Below are positions 10,923 through 22,537 of a DNA stretch of 64,000 nucleotides, piece by piece. Both the position numbers and the translations under genes were made by a program. The notes under the pieces were generated by a model, which saw only the letters and a program-made list of their open reading frames with translations, made no database searches and was not told the origin of the DNA. The DNA comes from Hypericum androsaemum. Lineage: Eukaryota > Streptophyta > Magnoliopsida > Malpighiales > Hypericaceae. The DNA is taken from contig OZ023190.1 in NCBI GenBank assembly GCA_963995505.1, positions 6,032,516-6,096,515 on the forward strand, written 5' to 3'. Position 1 is the first letter of the stretch, and every line of letters begins with the position of its first letter.

Positions 10923-12588
10923 CTAGTTGCCAACAACATATATTTGAGCTAGTGACCTACTTGAGCTGGATGATTTTCTCCATCGAGCCAGGCGTAGCAA
11001 GAACGTTAAGACTTCGGACGGGTCATTGAGCGAATACGATGCCTCGGTCTCCTTCGGAACTGAACTCACGATGATCGGATAACCTTGTCCCTGCCTTTTT
11101 ATCACCTGCATTAGTTCATGATCCATGGTTTAAACTTTGTCAAGAGTGCTTCAGTTGGACAGAAAGTGATACATTTATGCAGAAAGCACGTATAACCTTA
11201 AAAGCATCTTCATCTGTTCGATCATCCCCAATGTACAACGGTAGAACATCCGCGGCGGTACTCAATCCCAGCGTGTCTAGGAGATACTCTAAAGCATGGC
11301 CTTTGTCCCACTCTATTGACGGTCGTATCTCCATAACCTGCAAAGTGATCTTAGTGGTATCGAATTCGAACATCGAAGGGGAAAAAGACTTGTTGCTTAC
11401 CTTCTTCCCCCAGCTTATGTGGAATTCAGGGTAGTGCTCAAGCACAGACTTTACAGCTTCCTCTAAACGCCCAAAATCCTGAAGTTGTCATTTAGTTCCC
11501 TAATTAAGGGTCTCGTGTCCATGAATCCTACTCGAAGTTACGGAGTCTCAAATCGAAAAAATCCAACTTGTTACTGAGCTTATTACCTCATCTTTGACTT
11601 GTCTGAAATGTACAGAGATGCAGAATCTGTTGTCTTCAATTCTTGCACCTTGTATTTGCATGGTTTTCTGAGTTAGTGCTACCAAAATCTGTTGCAAGAA
11701 ATAGAAACCGAATTAAGTTTATTTTCTCAGCTTCAAAAAAAATAAAAATAAGGCCATGTTCTTGCTTTTCACATAATTTGAAGCTGCCTTACCTTTCGAA
11801 TTGCAGGTAAAAACTTCTTTGCAGGTTGGAAGAGGACCTCATTTCCCTAAAACAAGAAGTGATCAGTTAGACAAGACTAACTTCGCATCTCGAATCGGTA
11901 CATATTTGTTATTTTCACTTACCTTCTTATCAATGGCAATGGTATGGTGCTTCCCATTAGTCGTCTTAACTCGCCGCGGTGGTGCTATAATGTCCATCCC
12001 GTGGCTCCCCGCGTAAAACACATTACTTAACTGTACAAATTGCTTTACCTTGTCTCTGCTCCTACCACTGATTATAGCAGTTGGGAAGTACTTTCCGACT
12101 TCGCGTACTGCTGCGCGCATCTGCCATCGTTTAAACCAAATTATGAATGTTTAGCCTGATCAGAACCAGATAGATCGTTGTTCGAACGCTTACCTCATCA
12201 GACATGAAGGCTAGATCCGGGTCATCAACGATATGCGAGAGAGTCCCGTCGTAATCTAGAAAGACAACAATCTTCTTCCCCTTGGCCTCTTTCATCATCT
12301 GGTCAAATGAGCTCATTGCTGAAGGGTGTTCCACCTGCACACAACTCGTAAGAACACGGAAGATCACTTTGAAATACATTCTACTTTGACAATATATCTT
12401 CATCAACTAACCAGCCAGGTACTGTAATTTTTTTCAGTGGACACAACTTGGTTGTTGACAAGATTCGACAACTTCGATGCTCGCAAGCTCGAAGCGCGAT
12501 CGCTAGCCGGATGCGCGTTTTGTTTATTCGACGGGGATCTCTGCAATCCCATGGCTTGGTTCAACTTTGCAAAGCTTCTCTTCAGCAT
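10923..12588 (-). CDS. TPP: Trehalose-6-phosphate phosphatase, copy B
   Basis: Eight exons read 12588-12412 (exon from 12606), 12334-12194, 12120-11923, 11846-11793, 11688-11587, 11478-11401, 11337-11197 and 11105-10923; all borders are GT/AG. They join to an uninterrupted 357 codons, full length for plant TPP. Motif [10 protein letters not shown] puts the nucleophile at Asp86 and the acid/base at Asp88; SGRSRDK begins at 124; WDKG gives Lys262; [10 protein letters not shown] supplies the magnesium-binding acids at 288-292. The first in-frame ATG after an upstream TAA is used as start. Exon 3 fuses what are two exons in copy A, with no base lost or gained at the junction. TPP hydrolyses trehalose-6-phosphate to trehalose plus phosphate. 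A TATATA motif lies about 260 bp upstream. Both copies keep all catalytic residues, so both could be active. Confidence 0.94.
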
Positions 12589-12846
12589 TCTATTCTTCTC
12601 TTTAACCTGAAAGGGGACATAAATTGAAACAACTTCTTATCAAGAACAAACCCGAATTCGGGTTAGTTTACAGTTCAAGACATGTTTTCCTGATTATACA
12701 TACCAACACAAGTGCTATTAATATAGTTAAGAAAGTCTCTAAACCCCGACCAGAAACAGGAGAACTCTGCATATTTCTCTGGTCTGCTTAAAATTGCTGC
12801 AAAAGGAGAGTCCATACAGAGTTTTTCTCGTCGTGACCGATGTGCA

Positions 12847-12852
12847 TATATA
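12847..12852 (-). promoter_or_regulatory. Possible TATA box of TPP B
   Basis: On the minus strand the sequence reads GACACTATATATGCACA. It sits right at the right-hand edge of the duplicated segment, 260 bp before the ATG, with an acceptor-like TTTCAG in between that would allow a leader intron. Copy A has unrelated sequence at this position. This is position-based inference only. Confidence 0.35.
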
Positions 12853-12979
12853 GTGTCAGGAATTAATATTATTCAACTTCGTGACATTGCATAATGCATG
12901 ACATAACGTAAGTTGATCCGCAACGGTTAAATCAAGTGGCAAATGAGTTATTTTAGTAGAATCGAGAGGTCTCTGTTTG

Positions 12980-13318
12980 ATAGATGCTCAGATAACAGGT
13001 GGTATAAAAAACGTACCGTTCCGAAAGACATGTAAGAATAGAGGATATAAAATATACATGGTTTAGTCGAAGATCCACATTTCACGAGGACGAGACAATC
13101 ATCGCTATAGTATGTATAGATACAATGGATACATAAATCATAAACGAGAGTATATCTCCGGTCTAAATCTAGTGCCTATACTATGATGTTCGTTGTCAAA
13201 AGTCTAACAAATAAGTCAATAGGCTATACAATAAGAAATAGAGTTGTAACCCTCTTGAGGTGCAAAAATACCCTTTTCCCCGCAACAAAATTAATTAGAA
13301 ATTTGGGACAAATCCTAA
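12980..13318. mobile_element. Old LTR fragment interrupted by the Copia element
   Basis: AAAATATACATGGTTTAGTCG followed by a TCCACATTTCACGAGGACG block resembles the conserved part of the LTRs at 6905 and 8737. The sequence AATTTGGGACAAATCCTAA continues after the Copia insertion as CCTAATATTTC, so the Copia element landed in it. Split quotes aside, outer limits cannot be set. Confidence 0.35.
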
Positions 13319-13627
13319 TGTTGGGATGGCGAAAAATAGGAAAGACTTATTTCCTATTCCTATTCCTATTCTGACTAGATTTTGGACTCCTAATTAGACC
13401 TAGATAGGTTACTTGTACACCAAGGGTTTGTCTCTATATAAAGACATGTTACCCTAAGGTTTTGTATAGCTTTGTGACTCGGATCCATCAATAAAATTTC
13501 TCCTTTCTCACCGTAGACGTAGGCATTAGGCCGAACCACGTAATTCTCTTGTTCCGTGTTCTTTGTACGATCTTGTTCTCTAGTTGCTGAATTCTTAGCA
13601 ATTGGTATCAAGAGCTTGGATTGGAGG

Positions 13628-14460
13628 ATGACGGACGGCGCGAAGTTTGCTCTTGTGAAGTTCGATGGTTCTTCGAATTTCGGGTTATGGCAAAGGCGTG
13701 TCAAGGATCTCCTCGTGCAACAAGGGATGGTCATCATGCTCTCGGAGAAGAAGCCCGAGAAGATGGAGGAGCAAGAGTGGAAGGAGATGGGGGCCAAGGC
13801 GGTGGCGACAATTCGCTTGTGCTTGGCGGATGATGTGATGTATCACGTCATAGATGAGGAGTCACCAGCTGAGGTATGGAAGAAATTGGAGGCAAGGTAT
13901 ATGTCTAAGTCTTTGTCGAACAAGCTTTATCTTAAGCAAAGATTGTACGGGCTCAAGATGAAGGAGGGCTCGGATTTGAGCCAACACATTAACGGTTTCA
14001 GTCAACTTATGAGCGACTTGAGAAAGGTTGATGTGAAGTTCGAGGAAGAAGACAAGGCATTGTTGCTGCTGAATTCTTTACCTGGCTCCTACGAAAATTT
14101 GGTTACAACTCTAACTTGGGGGAAAGAGTCCCTGGTGTTGGAAGATATCACAAGTGCTCTGCTAGGGTTTCATCAAAGAAGAAAAATTGACGATGAACAA
14201 GCGGAAGGGCTAGTTGTGAGGGGTAGCCATGGTGATCGTAGTGGGGCAAAGACAGGAAGGGGTCCAAGTCGTGGTCAAAGAGGTTCAAGGGAAATTGCTT
14301 CGAGTGCAGAGAAAAAGGGCACGTGAAGAAGGATTGTCCAAAAAGAACTCGGGATCGCGAGGAAAAAGGATCAGGTTCCGTGAATGTGGCCTCACATTCG
14401 GACAGGTCAGATGGTGATCTTCTTTCTGTTTTGTCAAGTTCAAAGCATTCTGATTCCTAG
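13628..14460 (+). pseudogene. Copia gag (UBN2-type) with frameshift and stop
   Basis: The frame opens with ATG at 13628 after the primer site and gives a typical copia Gag (FDGSSNFGLWQRRVKDLL near the start, LNSLPGSYENLVTTL near residue 150). It ends early at 14326 because of a probable one-base insertion near 14240-14246. In the correct frame the zinc knuckle CFECREKGHVKKDC follows at 14298-14340. That frame then hits TAG at 14458, where copia proteins normally have Trp before ILDSACSFHM. The coding unit is therefore inactive. Confidence 0.85.
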
Positions 14461-15321
14461 ATTTTGGATAGCGCTTGCTCTTTCCACATGACGCCCAAGA
14501 GAGGGTGGTTCGACACCTACAAGTTCGTTGATTCAGGTATGGTGACTATGGGTGATGGTTCTACTTGCAGAATTGCTGGCATAGGTGATATCCAAATCAA
14601 GATGTGTGATGGTGTTGAGAGAAAATTGTGTGGGGTTAGGCATGTTCCGAAGTTGGAGAGGAATTTGATCTCGTTAGGAGCCTTGGATTATAGTGGGTAC
14701 AACTATAATGTTGTAGGCGGGCTAATGGAGGTGGAGAAGGATGTTATGGTGGTGATGAAGGGTGAAAGGAATGCTAGGAACACCTATAGGTTAGTGGGGA
14801 ACACTGTTGTAGGTGGAGTCACATTGTTGGGTTTCGATAGAGGGGAGAAAAGCTCTTGTGTGATGGAGCGAAAGCTTGACATGAATGGTTTGAGTGGAGT
14901 TGGGATTCGCAGAGACAAAGTTAGCAAGTTTCCGCTATGGTTGTCTAAAGAGACGTGCACGTCAACGGTGTTGGGTAGGTTTTGCATGGGGAATGCGAAG
15001 CCGTTGGTAGCACCACGGGCGAATCGGGTATCTCACTCAAGGCCGAACAGTGGAGTTCGTGGCATGTCAAGGGTTCTACTTGGTAGAACAAAAGGTTGCC
15101 CTTTGTATGCTATGGCATGTAGCATTGGTATGAGGCAAGAAGGTCCAGCGGAGAAGCAGTTCGAGGTTGCGGAGCATGGGGTTGACCGAAAAATAGAGAG
15201 CGCATCTATTGGTCACAAGTTTGCTTCAGCAGGTGGACTTGCTAGTTGGGGTTCAATGGAGATTGGAGAGAATAGGCCAAGCAAGCTCAGAAGCTCGAGC
15301 TTGGGGGCTGGCTCCAAGTGA
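14461..15321 (+). pseudogene. Copia protease/gag-pre-integrase remnant fused to pol 3' end
   Basis: ILDSACSFHMTP is the region of the copia protease active site (D-S-A for the usual D-S/T-G/A). HVPKLERNLISLG and the NTYRLVG segment are the usual spacer before integrase. After about residue 135 the frame passes directly to sequence resembling the far C-terminal region (VLGRFCMGNAKPL, PLYAMACSIGM), so integrase and most of reverse transcriptase are deleted. Confidence 0.75.
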
Positions 15322-15804
15322 TTGAACAAAAGGTGAAGAGAAAGTTGAGATGGTCTTATTGATGCAGTTATCTATGGTCCGAGATGGAGTCGGTGGAGTT
15401 GGATTGGTTTTGCAAGATCTCATGGTTCTTCATGGGGCGGTGTTTTGTCAAGGTGGAGTCTGTTGAAGTTCGGGTGGAGCTTCATGGTTCTTCCACGAGA
15501 TGATTTCTCGCCAAGGTGGAGATTGTTGGGATGGCGAGAAATAGGAAAGACTTATTTCCTATTCCTATTCTGACTAGATTCTGGACTCCTAATTAGACCT
15601 AGATAGGTTACTTGTACACCAAGGGTTTGTCTCTATATAAAGACATGTTACCCTAAGATTTTGTATAGCTTTGTGACTCGGATTCATCAATAAAATTCCT
15701 CCTTTCTCACCGTGGACGTAGGCATTAGGCCGAACCACGTAATTCTTTTGTTCCGTGTTCTTTGTGCGATCTTGTTCTCTAGTTGCTGAATTCTTAACAC
15801 CTAA

Positions 15805-18800
15805 TATTTCTGCTCATCGGCTGAGACTTACTTTTCTGAGATGTTAAGTAAATGTTTCTAATCAGACCAAAATACAAAACAAATCTTTCGAAAGCTTTCA
15901 CGACATTGTTTTCTCAGCCGAAACTGATGAGCACATGAAGACACTCTAGACAGCGTAAGAATACGTGACATTGCTCCCCATGAGTCTAATCACCGAATTT
16001 CCATTAGGTTCATTAACCATGCATCGTTTGTGCTTAATAAAAAATAGTACGTGTATCAGGAGCAGATTTCTGATTGTGACAATCTAACTTTTATTCTAAT
16101 ATATAAACGCGAAGGTCATTTTCACTGTGACTAGCTATTCAATTCAGTGATAAATAGAGGACGCTACCACCGCAAATAAACATTTAGATTAACTGGTGAG
16201 ACCAATATTACAGCTTAACCAAGAAATGTTGAGTTAGAATTTTCTGGAACACGATACTGTTAAATACTTGATAGGAGAATTTCACCATTTTTCAAAGTTT
16301 TCACCCGGCTCGTAGAGGAAGCTACTTAGCAGATTGGCTAATTTTAATGAGCATTCTACAAGTGTCATAAAACAGTTGCTAGGGTGGTCTCTTACCAGGA
16401 TTAGATTGTTTTTTTAATAAGTAGGATTAGATAGTGTAAGAGAGAGGTCCTCTTCAATAGCAACTATTTTATATTTAAGAGACAAGTCGACGGTGCAATG
16501 ACTCGGACAAATATGGCATATTGTGTCTCCATCAGCCGATTCAGCTCGTTTTGGCCTGGGATGTCTCGAAACATAAGATATTAACTTAATAAAACAACGT
16601 TATATGAAAAATACAAAGAATTTGTTGGGTCTGGTTCCCTAACTACCACCTTACCTCTGTTTCAACTCCCACCTGGTTAACTAATTGCAAAATAATATTT
16701 GTTCTAATAGCACAAAGAAGAAGAGAAATTGACAAAAGTTGAGAATTCTAAAACATTTACTTTAATAAAACCTGGTTTACTAATCAGCAAGTTACGAAAA
16801 TGCTTCAACGGAATTATTTAGGTGAGGTTAGTAATATTATTGGGTACCGATAAATAAAAATATCTAAGGTTATTCTTATATATAAATTATTTATTAGATA
16901 TGATTAAAATCAAGTTTTGACAACTAAATAAATATATACAAAAAAATTATTTGTCTATATTCAAATCGCTTATATTTTTGGTATCTAGCATCATTCAAAT
17001 GCTATCCACTCAGTTGGGATATTTTTGTTATAAAATGATGAAAATCATAATGACCATTTGAAAATGATTCAGAAGATAAAATTTTTAAACAAAAAAATTA
17101 ACATAAACTAGTATCTTGAAATATTTTCAAATTCAAAAAAATATAAAAATATATGTATTTATTAAAATATACAAGTTAGAATCAAAATTAGCATTAATTA
17201 TTTTTAAAAAGTATTAGTTATTACAATAGTAAGACCGAAAGGTGTTTTGGTTCCAATTTCTCCCATTTCCAAATACTATTTTTTATTTGTGTATCACTTT
17301 CCCTAGGGATAACAAAACAATAAAGTTCATCTAAACGTCGCCATTACGCGTCTCCTTTCCTACGCGAGGAAAGAAGATGGAAGAAACATTGAAATATTGA
17401 GTAATTTTATGTCAGTATTAACACATGTGTTATATTTGAATTCGTCCATTTTCATTAAAATTTTGAGGAGATAAAATGAACTCCATAAACCTCACCAAAT
17501 TGGGGGATAGATGAAATACTAACTATTAATTTTGGATTTACCACCACATAAGATCCTAGATAATAAAGATTATTATATTTTCATAATATAATATTTTTAT
17601 AATATTATATTATATTATATTTTTAAAAAATTTAAATATTGTTCTACAATAGCACTGAAGAATATTTGAGGCCATTTATTAAATCTTAATCATTTTAAAC
17701 TAGCTACTTGTAAAACTATGCAGGTCAATGAAGAAGAAAGTCTGGTTTCATGCACTTAATCCTTCACCCGTGTTATGAACAAATCAAGCCCTCCAAAGGC
17801 AAACAAATTGAATTAAAGTGATTAGTGACAATTCAACCGCTTTATTAAAAAAAGAAAGAAGAAAAGATGATTCAATGGCATTGCCCTGATTTCACCGTCA
17901 CTCTTTTCTTAATTCTCGCCAATAAAACCTTTTGTTTACTGGACAAAAAATATTTTTTTATGTTCTGATTGGTATCACCTAGTATTCAAATATTTATAAT
18001 TGTTGACTAATTTAGATTTGAATTGTGTAATGATAAAATTTTTCTAACAATTATTTATTACTGCTGAATTTCCAATGAGGGAGGGAGGGAGCTCCGCGTA
18101 AAAGATTCTTCTATCCATTGATTTGACCTTACTGAAAAATACTTTTCAAAACACTTCACGTTTCCAAAATAATGAAACATGACCTATTACGAAAGTTTAG
18201 TATTTTACGCGGATCCAATGAAGAGAAGAAAGTGACCATCCTTGACTTTTTGACGCCGAAAGTTAGGGGAAAGAAAAACGGCCAAGGGAGATGTTAGTTT
18301 ATTCAGTTGATCGGACCAAAAAGGTACAAAAATAACCTAAGACAACGTGTCACGAGTTAATTTGGTTAATCTAGAAGCTTTTGACATCTTCTTATTGGAA
18401 GTAGGACACGTAAAAAGTACACGGTTTCTGGCCATTGAAAATGTCCATAGGACGAAGAGTCCAAAGCCTCGTGAAACGAAAGTACCAGGGAACCACATAA
18501 TGTAAAACGGTGATACTCGATATAAGTGATAAGAGATTCGATTTTCGTTAAATAAATTTATGGCTTTCCCTGAATATTCATCTTTAACTCATCGGTAGAT
18601 TATCATGTTAACGCGATGGAAATCATCAGTTCGAATTTGATTATCCATAGTTACGAACTAAAAAAAGTCATTAAAATATAATTTTTAAATAAAATTTGAC
18701 TATACCCATAAAATATTTAATGTTATGTACATGGAAACCAACGCTGGCCATTCCTCAAAGACGCTGGCCAATGCATGTCATTGTTCATGAAGCTTCTCGA

Positions 18801-19121
18801 TGAGACTAATGACTTTTTTCTGGTAAGCAGGAATTGGTCCATTGGACACAGAAATATTAATATTAATATTAATATCAATTAATTGTTAACTTTCTTTCCC
18901 AAGAGTACCGCTCTACTCACGAAGGAATTTGAAAGCATATAATTGAAGACATTGCCTAAATTTTTATATGAATTATCTTGTACCGTTCACATGGAATGCC
19001 ATTAACAAATTATATATCATGTGGTCACCAATGCCATTGATTTGGTTTCAAATTATATATCGGTGCATGGCTAGTTGGTTTGAAAAGTAAAATATATATT
19101 ATTTTGCATAAATAATAATAC
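15805..19121. other. AT-rich gene-free region
   Basis: I find no ORF above 60 codons with a recognisable domain, no RNA gene and no clear element. The sequence is mostly AT-rich with simple repeats (17580-17630; ATTAAT repeats near 18855). Confidence 0.55.
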
Positions 19122-19602
19122 CATGGTTTTAAAACCCGGCCCGGAGCTACGACCCGGAATTTCTACCATTTTCTGGGTCGACCGGTCAGATCGGTCGGAC
19201 CACTGGTCAGACCAAAAATATTTTTATTTTTTAATATTTTAAATAATATATACATATATATATATAGGTTAAAATAGACTTATTTTTCATACAAAAAAAG
19301 TAGACTTAATTTTTTATCTCTCCACTCTATAAATCTACTTATTTATTTATTTATTTATTTATTACTCTATAAACTTGTCAAATCAACTTTTTTCCTCGAA
19401 AACTACCCAAAAAGTCAATTTCGCCCATTTTTGTACGAACCGGGTTCGACCGGTCAGGGTCGACCTCAAAATCGGCCAGTCCAACTAGATTTGGTCTGGT
19501 TAGTACAAACCCCGGTCAAAAGCCTAAAAATAAACTGATCTTGTACCCGATTTGTAGTCCAACCGGTCAGACCACTAGTCGAACCACATTTTTAAAACCA
19601 TG
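19122..19602. mobile_element. hAT MITE with perfect 8-bp TSD
   Basis: The ends are CATGGTTTTAAAA and the exact inverse TTTTAAAACCATG. The flanks are AATAATAC on both sides (19114-19121 and 19603-19610). Interior arms carry ACCGGTCAGATCGGTCGGAC-like motifs and the inverse. The 481-bp element has no coding potential. An 8-bp duplication is diagnostic of hAT. Confidence 0.88.
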
Positions 19603-19629
19603 AATAATACTCGGTTCCAATTTTTCCCA

Positions 19630-20835
19630 ATATAAAAACCATATCACCTACGTCACTTATACCAACCAGGAAGAAAATTTCAGTAACCCTAAATACAGTA
19701 TATTAAAAAAACGTATTTTGACTATTGCCATATTATACATTTTATAGTCCTAAAAAGGCCCAGCTTCTAGGGATGGTAATGGGTAGGGTCGGGTAGGGTA
19801 TTGGTAGGACCCAATCTATATCCTAGTTTTTGGAGTTAGACCCATACCCTATCCTCGACCCTACAAATTTTTTATTGTTAGACCCATACCCTACTCTCCA
19901 GGAGACCCAGGGTTTATAGGGTCTGCAGGGTCCGACCCTTTAATATTCTATCTTTTTTATAATTACTTTACAAAATACTTTTATTATTTCAATATAATCT
20001 AAATAAAGAAAAAATCAAAGTCTATGTAATAAAATAATAATGTCAAATTAAAGTTGAGGGTAAACTATAAACCAACTGGTTCAACATAAAATAAAATACA
20101 TACGACTACCTCATCAATAAGAAACTAAAACTTATAAGTGTTCTTGTATAATATAAAGTTTCAACTTCAAAATAATTTCTTTCTAAATTTTCAAGTGACT
20201 TTTGAACACGTTTTCTCGATCATCTTCTTGCTCTTGTAATCTAACTCTTCTCGGTAGCTTCTATGTCTAACCAAAAAGTTTAATTACTTAATTAGTCATA
20301 TAATATTTGAAATTTTAAATTAAAAAATAATATTATATTAGGTTTTTTTTGTATGCGCTTATTCTTTTTGCGGCTGTATTATAATTATCTTAGTAATATA
20401 ATAAATATGGATTTAAGTAGGATCTAATTAGGGTCTAACTATGGTAGGGTCTAATTAGTAGGTCTATGGGTAGGGTCTGGGTTTATATAGACCCTATCCA
20501 GACTCGGACCCTATCTAAATCTATAGACCCAAACCCTACCCAAGACCCATAGACCCTAAGATCCACGGGGTAGGGTGAGGGTCTGATCCACTGGGTCTGG
20601 GTCTTTTTGCCATCCCTACCAGCTTCCGAAATGGTGTACCAAACTTAAGCTACCGATACTCCTGCAAAATCTTTCAATACAATAAAATCATATCACCTAC
20701 GTCACTTACACGACTTTAAACAGAACCCGACAGAACTTGATGTAAATTCGAATAACCCTAAATATAGAGCGTATTGAGAAAAATATGCATTCTGACTATT
20801 GTCGTTATTATTCATTTCATTAGTCCTTCCCTAAG
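19630..20835. repeat. Direct repeat pair flanking a hAT element
   Basis: 19633-19755 and 20680-20830 share ATATCACCTACGTCACTTA, a TAACCCTAAATA block and TTTGACTATTGCC / TCTGACTATTGTC in the same order and orientation. This is an old local duplication, with the hAT element at 19768 lying between or inside the first copy. Confidence 0.65.
19768..20618. mobile_element. hAT non-autonomous element with perfect 8-bp TSD
   Basis: The ends are TAGGGATGG and the inverse CCATCCCTA, with CCAGCTTC on both flanks (19760-19767 and 20619-20626). The arms are built from repeated GGGTAGGGTCTG and AGACCCTACCC-like blocks, so the element can fold on itself. The centre is AT-rich with no gene. Confidence 0.88.
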
Positions 20836-22537
20836 TCTAACCGACTCGGCCACAACTGTAGGACGATCAGACCATCCCCATGCGGTGGTGGCCCACACGG
20901 AATGTCCACCGTCCACGTGGCAGTTGCCTGTGCATGTCGGCGTCGATAGGAACCAGGTAGGTAGGGCTAGATGGATTCCAACCCAAAAAAGAGATTATTT
21001 TGTGACTGGGGCCTACATGACCCACTCCACCGACGAAAACTTTTTATCTGAATTTGGGTAATTACGTATGTAGTAAAAAATGTGCATCTTTATTAAAAAA
21101 TTATAGAATCTTAACTCTAATTATATATATTTTTTCGTAACTTCTCAACAAATAAGATTTAACAAACAACATAATTGTATAATTTTACTAGTATGTAAAA
21201 CGAAAAAAAAATTTCGAATCAGACTTGGATTCACCAAAAAATATATTAAATTCAAACTTTACATATATAAAAAACATTATTAAAAATGCGTTGGGTACTT
21301 AAATTGAATTTCTGGGAAAAAGAGCTCACTGATTTTGAAATTATAAATTCCATGAGGTTTGACCTAATATCTGAAAAAGAAAGGAAGGAGGACCCCAGAA
21401 GTAACCGAAACACCGGGACTCTCCGCCAAAATTGAAGAAGGGAAGTTAACGTGGCTTCCACGCGTATAATTAGTGCGTGGGAAGTCCCGAAAGTACCAAG
21501 ACGTTTCCTAAGATGCGAACACCAACCGCTTTTTCCGACTTGTTCGCACTGTTTCTCGCGGGAGAATCCCGGATATGAAATCCCAGTTTTGCCCCCGTTC
21601 GCTTATCCCAAAAATAGTAAACAAAGGAAAGAGAGATTTAAAGTCATAATGCTCGATTAATAGAAATTGATCCCACTGATAAATATGAGTCCACTGAAAG
21701 TGATTCAAATGATATTGAATTCCCAAATTTTTTAATTAAAATTTTGCTAATCGAGAAACACTTCTGAAGTAAGGCCCGAGTTTTTATGGGTAAAAAAATA
21801 GGACATGGACATGTTTGTAAATTGGAATGCAAACTAGAAACGGAACAGTTTAAATCTAGTGTGACTTTATAAGGTGAGGATAATGGTTAGGGAGAGTAAA
21901 TAATTACGAAACCAATCAATAGTAAAATGAGAGTTCAAAGAGGAATAAAATAATAATAATAGAAAAGAATTAGTATATACCTGTCACCTAGCTAGGAGCT
22001 GCCGATGTCCTCGTAAGAAATATGAAATTGCAGGGTCAAAAGGGAGAATGGGTAGGGAGAGAAATGAAAGGGAGGGAAGTGGAATGTAGGAGGGTTTAAT
22101 GTGTTTATATAGATTTTTGAGCAGGGCAACCAGGGGAGGTAGAGTTGTTTTTCTAATATGAGTTTTTGGCATTGAATGAATTAATTTAGATTCGAATTAT
22201 ATATAATTTTAAAATTTTACAAAATTCTTTCAATAAATATTGAATACTACCGTGTTCATAATAATTCAAACTTGAGATTATTAAATTAAGTTAGAACAAC
22301 TCGTTTGCTTACTAAGAGTTGTGGAAGGGTAATTTGGAAAATGTCATTTTCTGTCGGATCTCAACAAATTGGAGTTGGACCAAAAGAACTTCCCAGCACT
22401 TTAACCACGTAGGAACGACTTGTTGCCTGTCCTTTTTGGTAAAGGTCTATTTTTTGTCGTTTTGCAAAGTGGCTAGCATGGTTGGGCAGAATAGATTGTT
22501 CCTGACCGTGGGAGCCGAGAATCAAGGGAAGGGTAGG
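20836..22537. other. Gene-free region
   Basis: A 95-codon frame at 20774-21061 starts with a signal-peptide-like stretch but then reads through non-descript sequence and overlaps the repeat above. Other frames are short. Nothing is supported as a gene. Confidence 0.5.

Larger units (their letters stand above)
9845..12847. repeat. Tandem segmental duplication, unit B
   Basis: This is the second copy of 3085-6462, same orientation, about 6.5-6.8 kb downstream. It holds TPP copy B. It lacks the solo LTR and one intron found in unit A, but contains a complete TRIM element in the 3' flank (9953-10314) that unit A lacks. Confidence 0.9.
13319..15799 (+). mobile_element. Internally deleted Ty1/copia retrotransposon with TSD
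   Basis: The element is bounded by LTRs 13319-13600 and 15524-15799, both starting TGTTGGGATGGCGA and ending in TTCTTAGCA or TTCTTAACA, and is flanked by a perfect 5-bp duplication CCTAA (13314-13318 and 15800-15804). After the left LTR comes the primer site TTGGTATCAAGAGC; before the right LTR is the purine-rich AAGGTGGAGAT. At 2.5 kb it is half normal size. Gag and the gag-pre-integrase region survive, most of integrase, reverse transcriptase and RNase H is gone, and a scrap of the 3' pol end is joined on. The LTRs differ by one CCTATT unit and nine substitutions, all transitions. Confidence 0.93.

Noticed and set aside
12650..12830. Possible extra upstream TPP exon opening ATGGACTCTCC in copy B
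   Set aside because: Copy A has two extra bases that break the frame and bring a stop within ten codons, so the segment is not conserved as coding; it is more likely leader or intron.
20774..21061. 95-codon frame with a signal-peptide-like start
   Set aside because: The start lies in an old non-coding direct repeat (partner at 19.7 kb lacks the frame) and the body has no recognisable domain.
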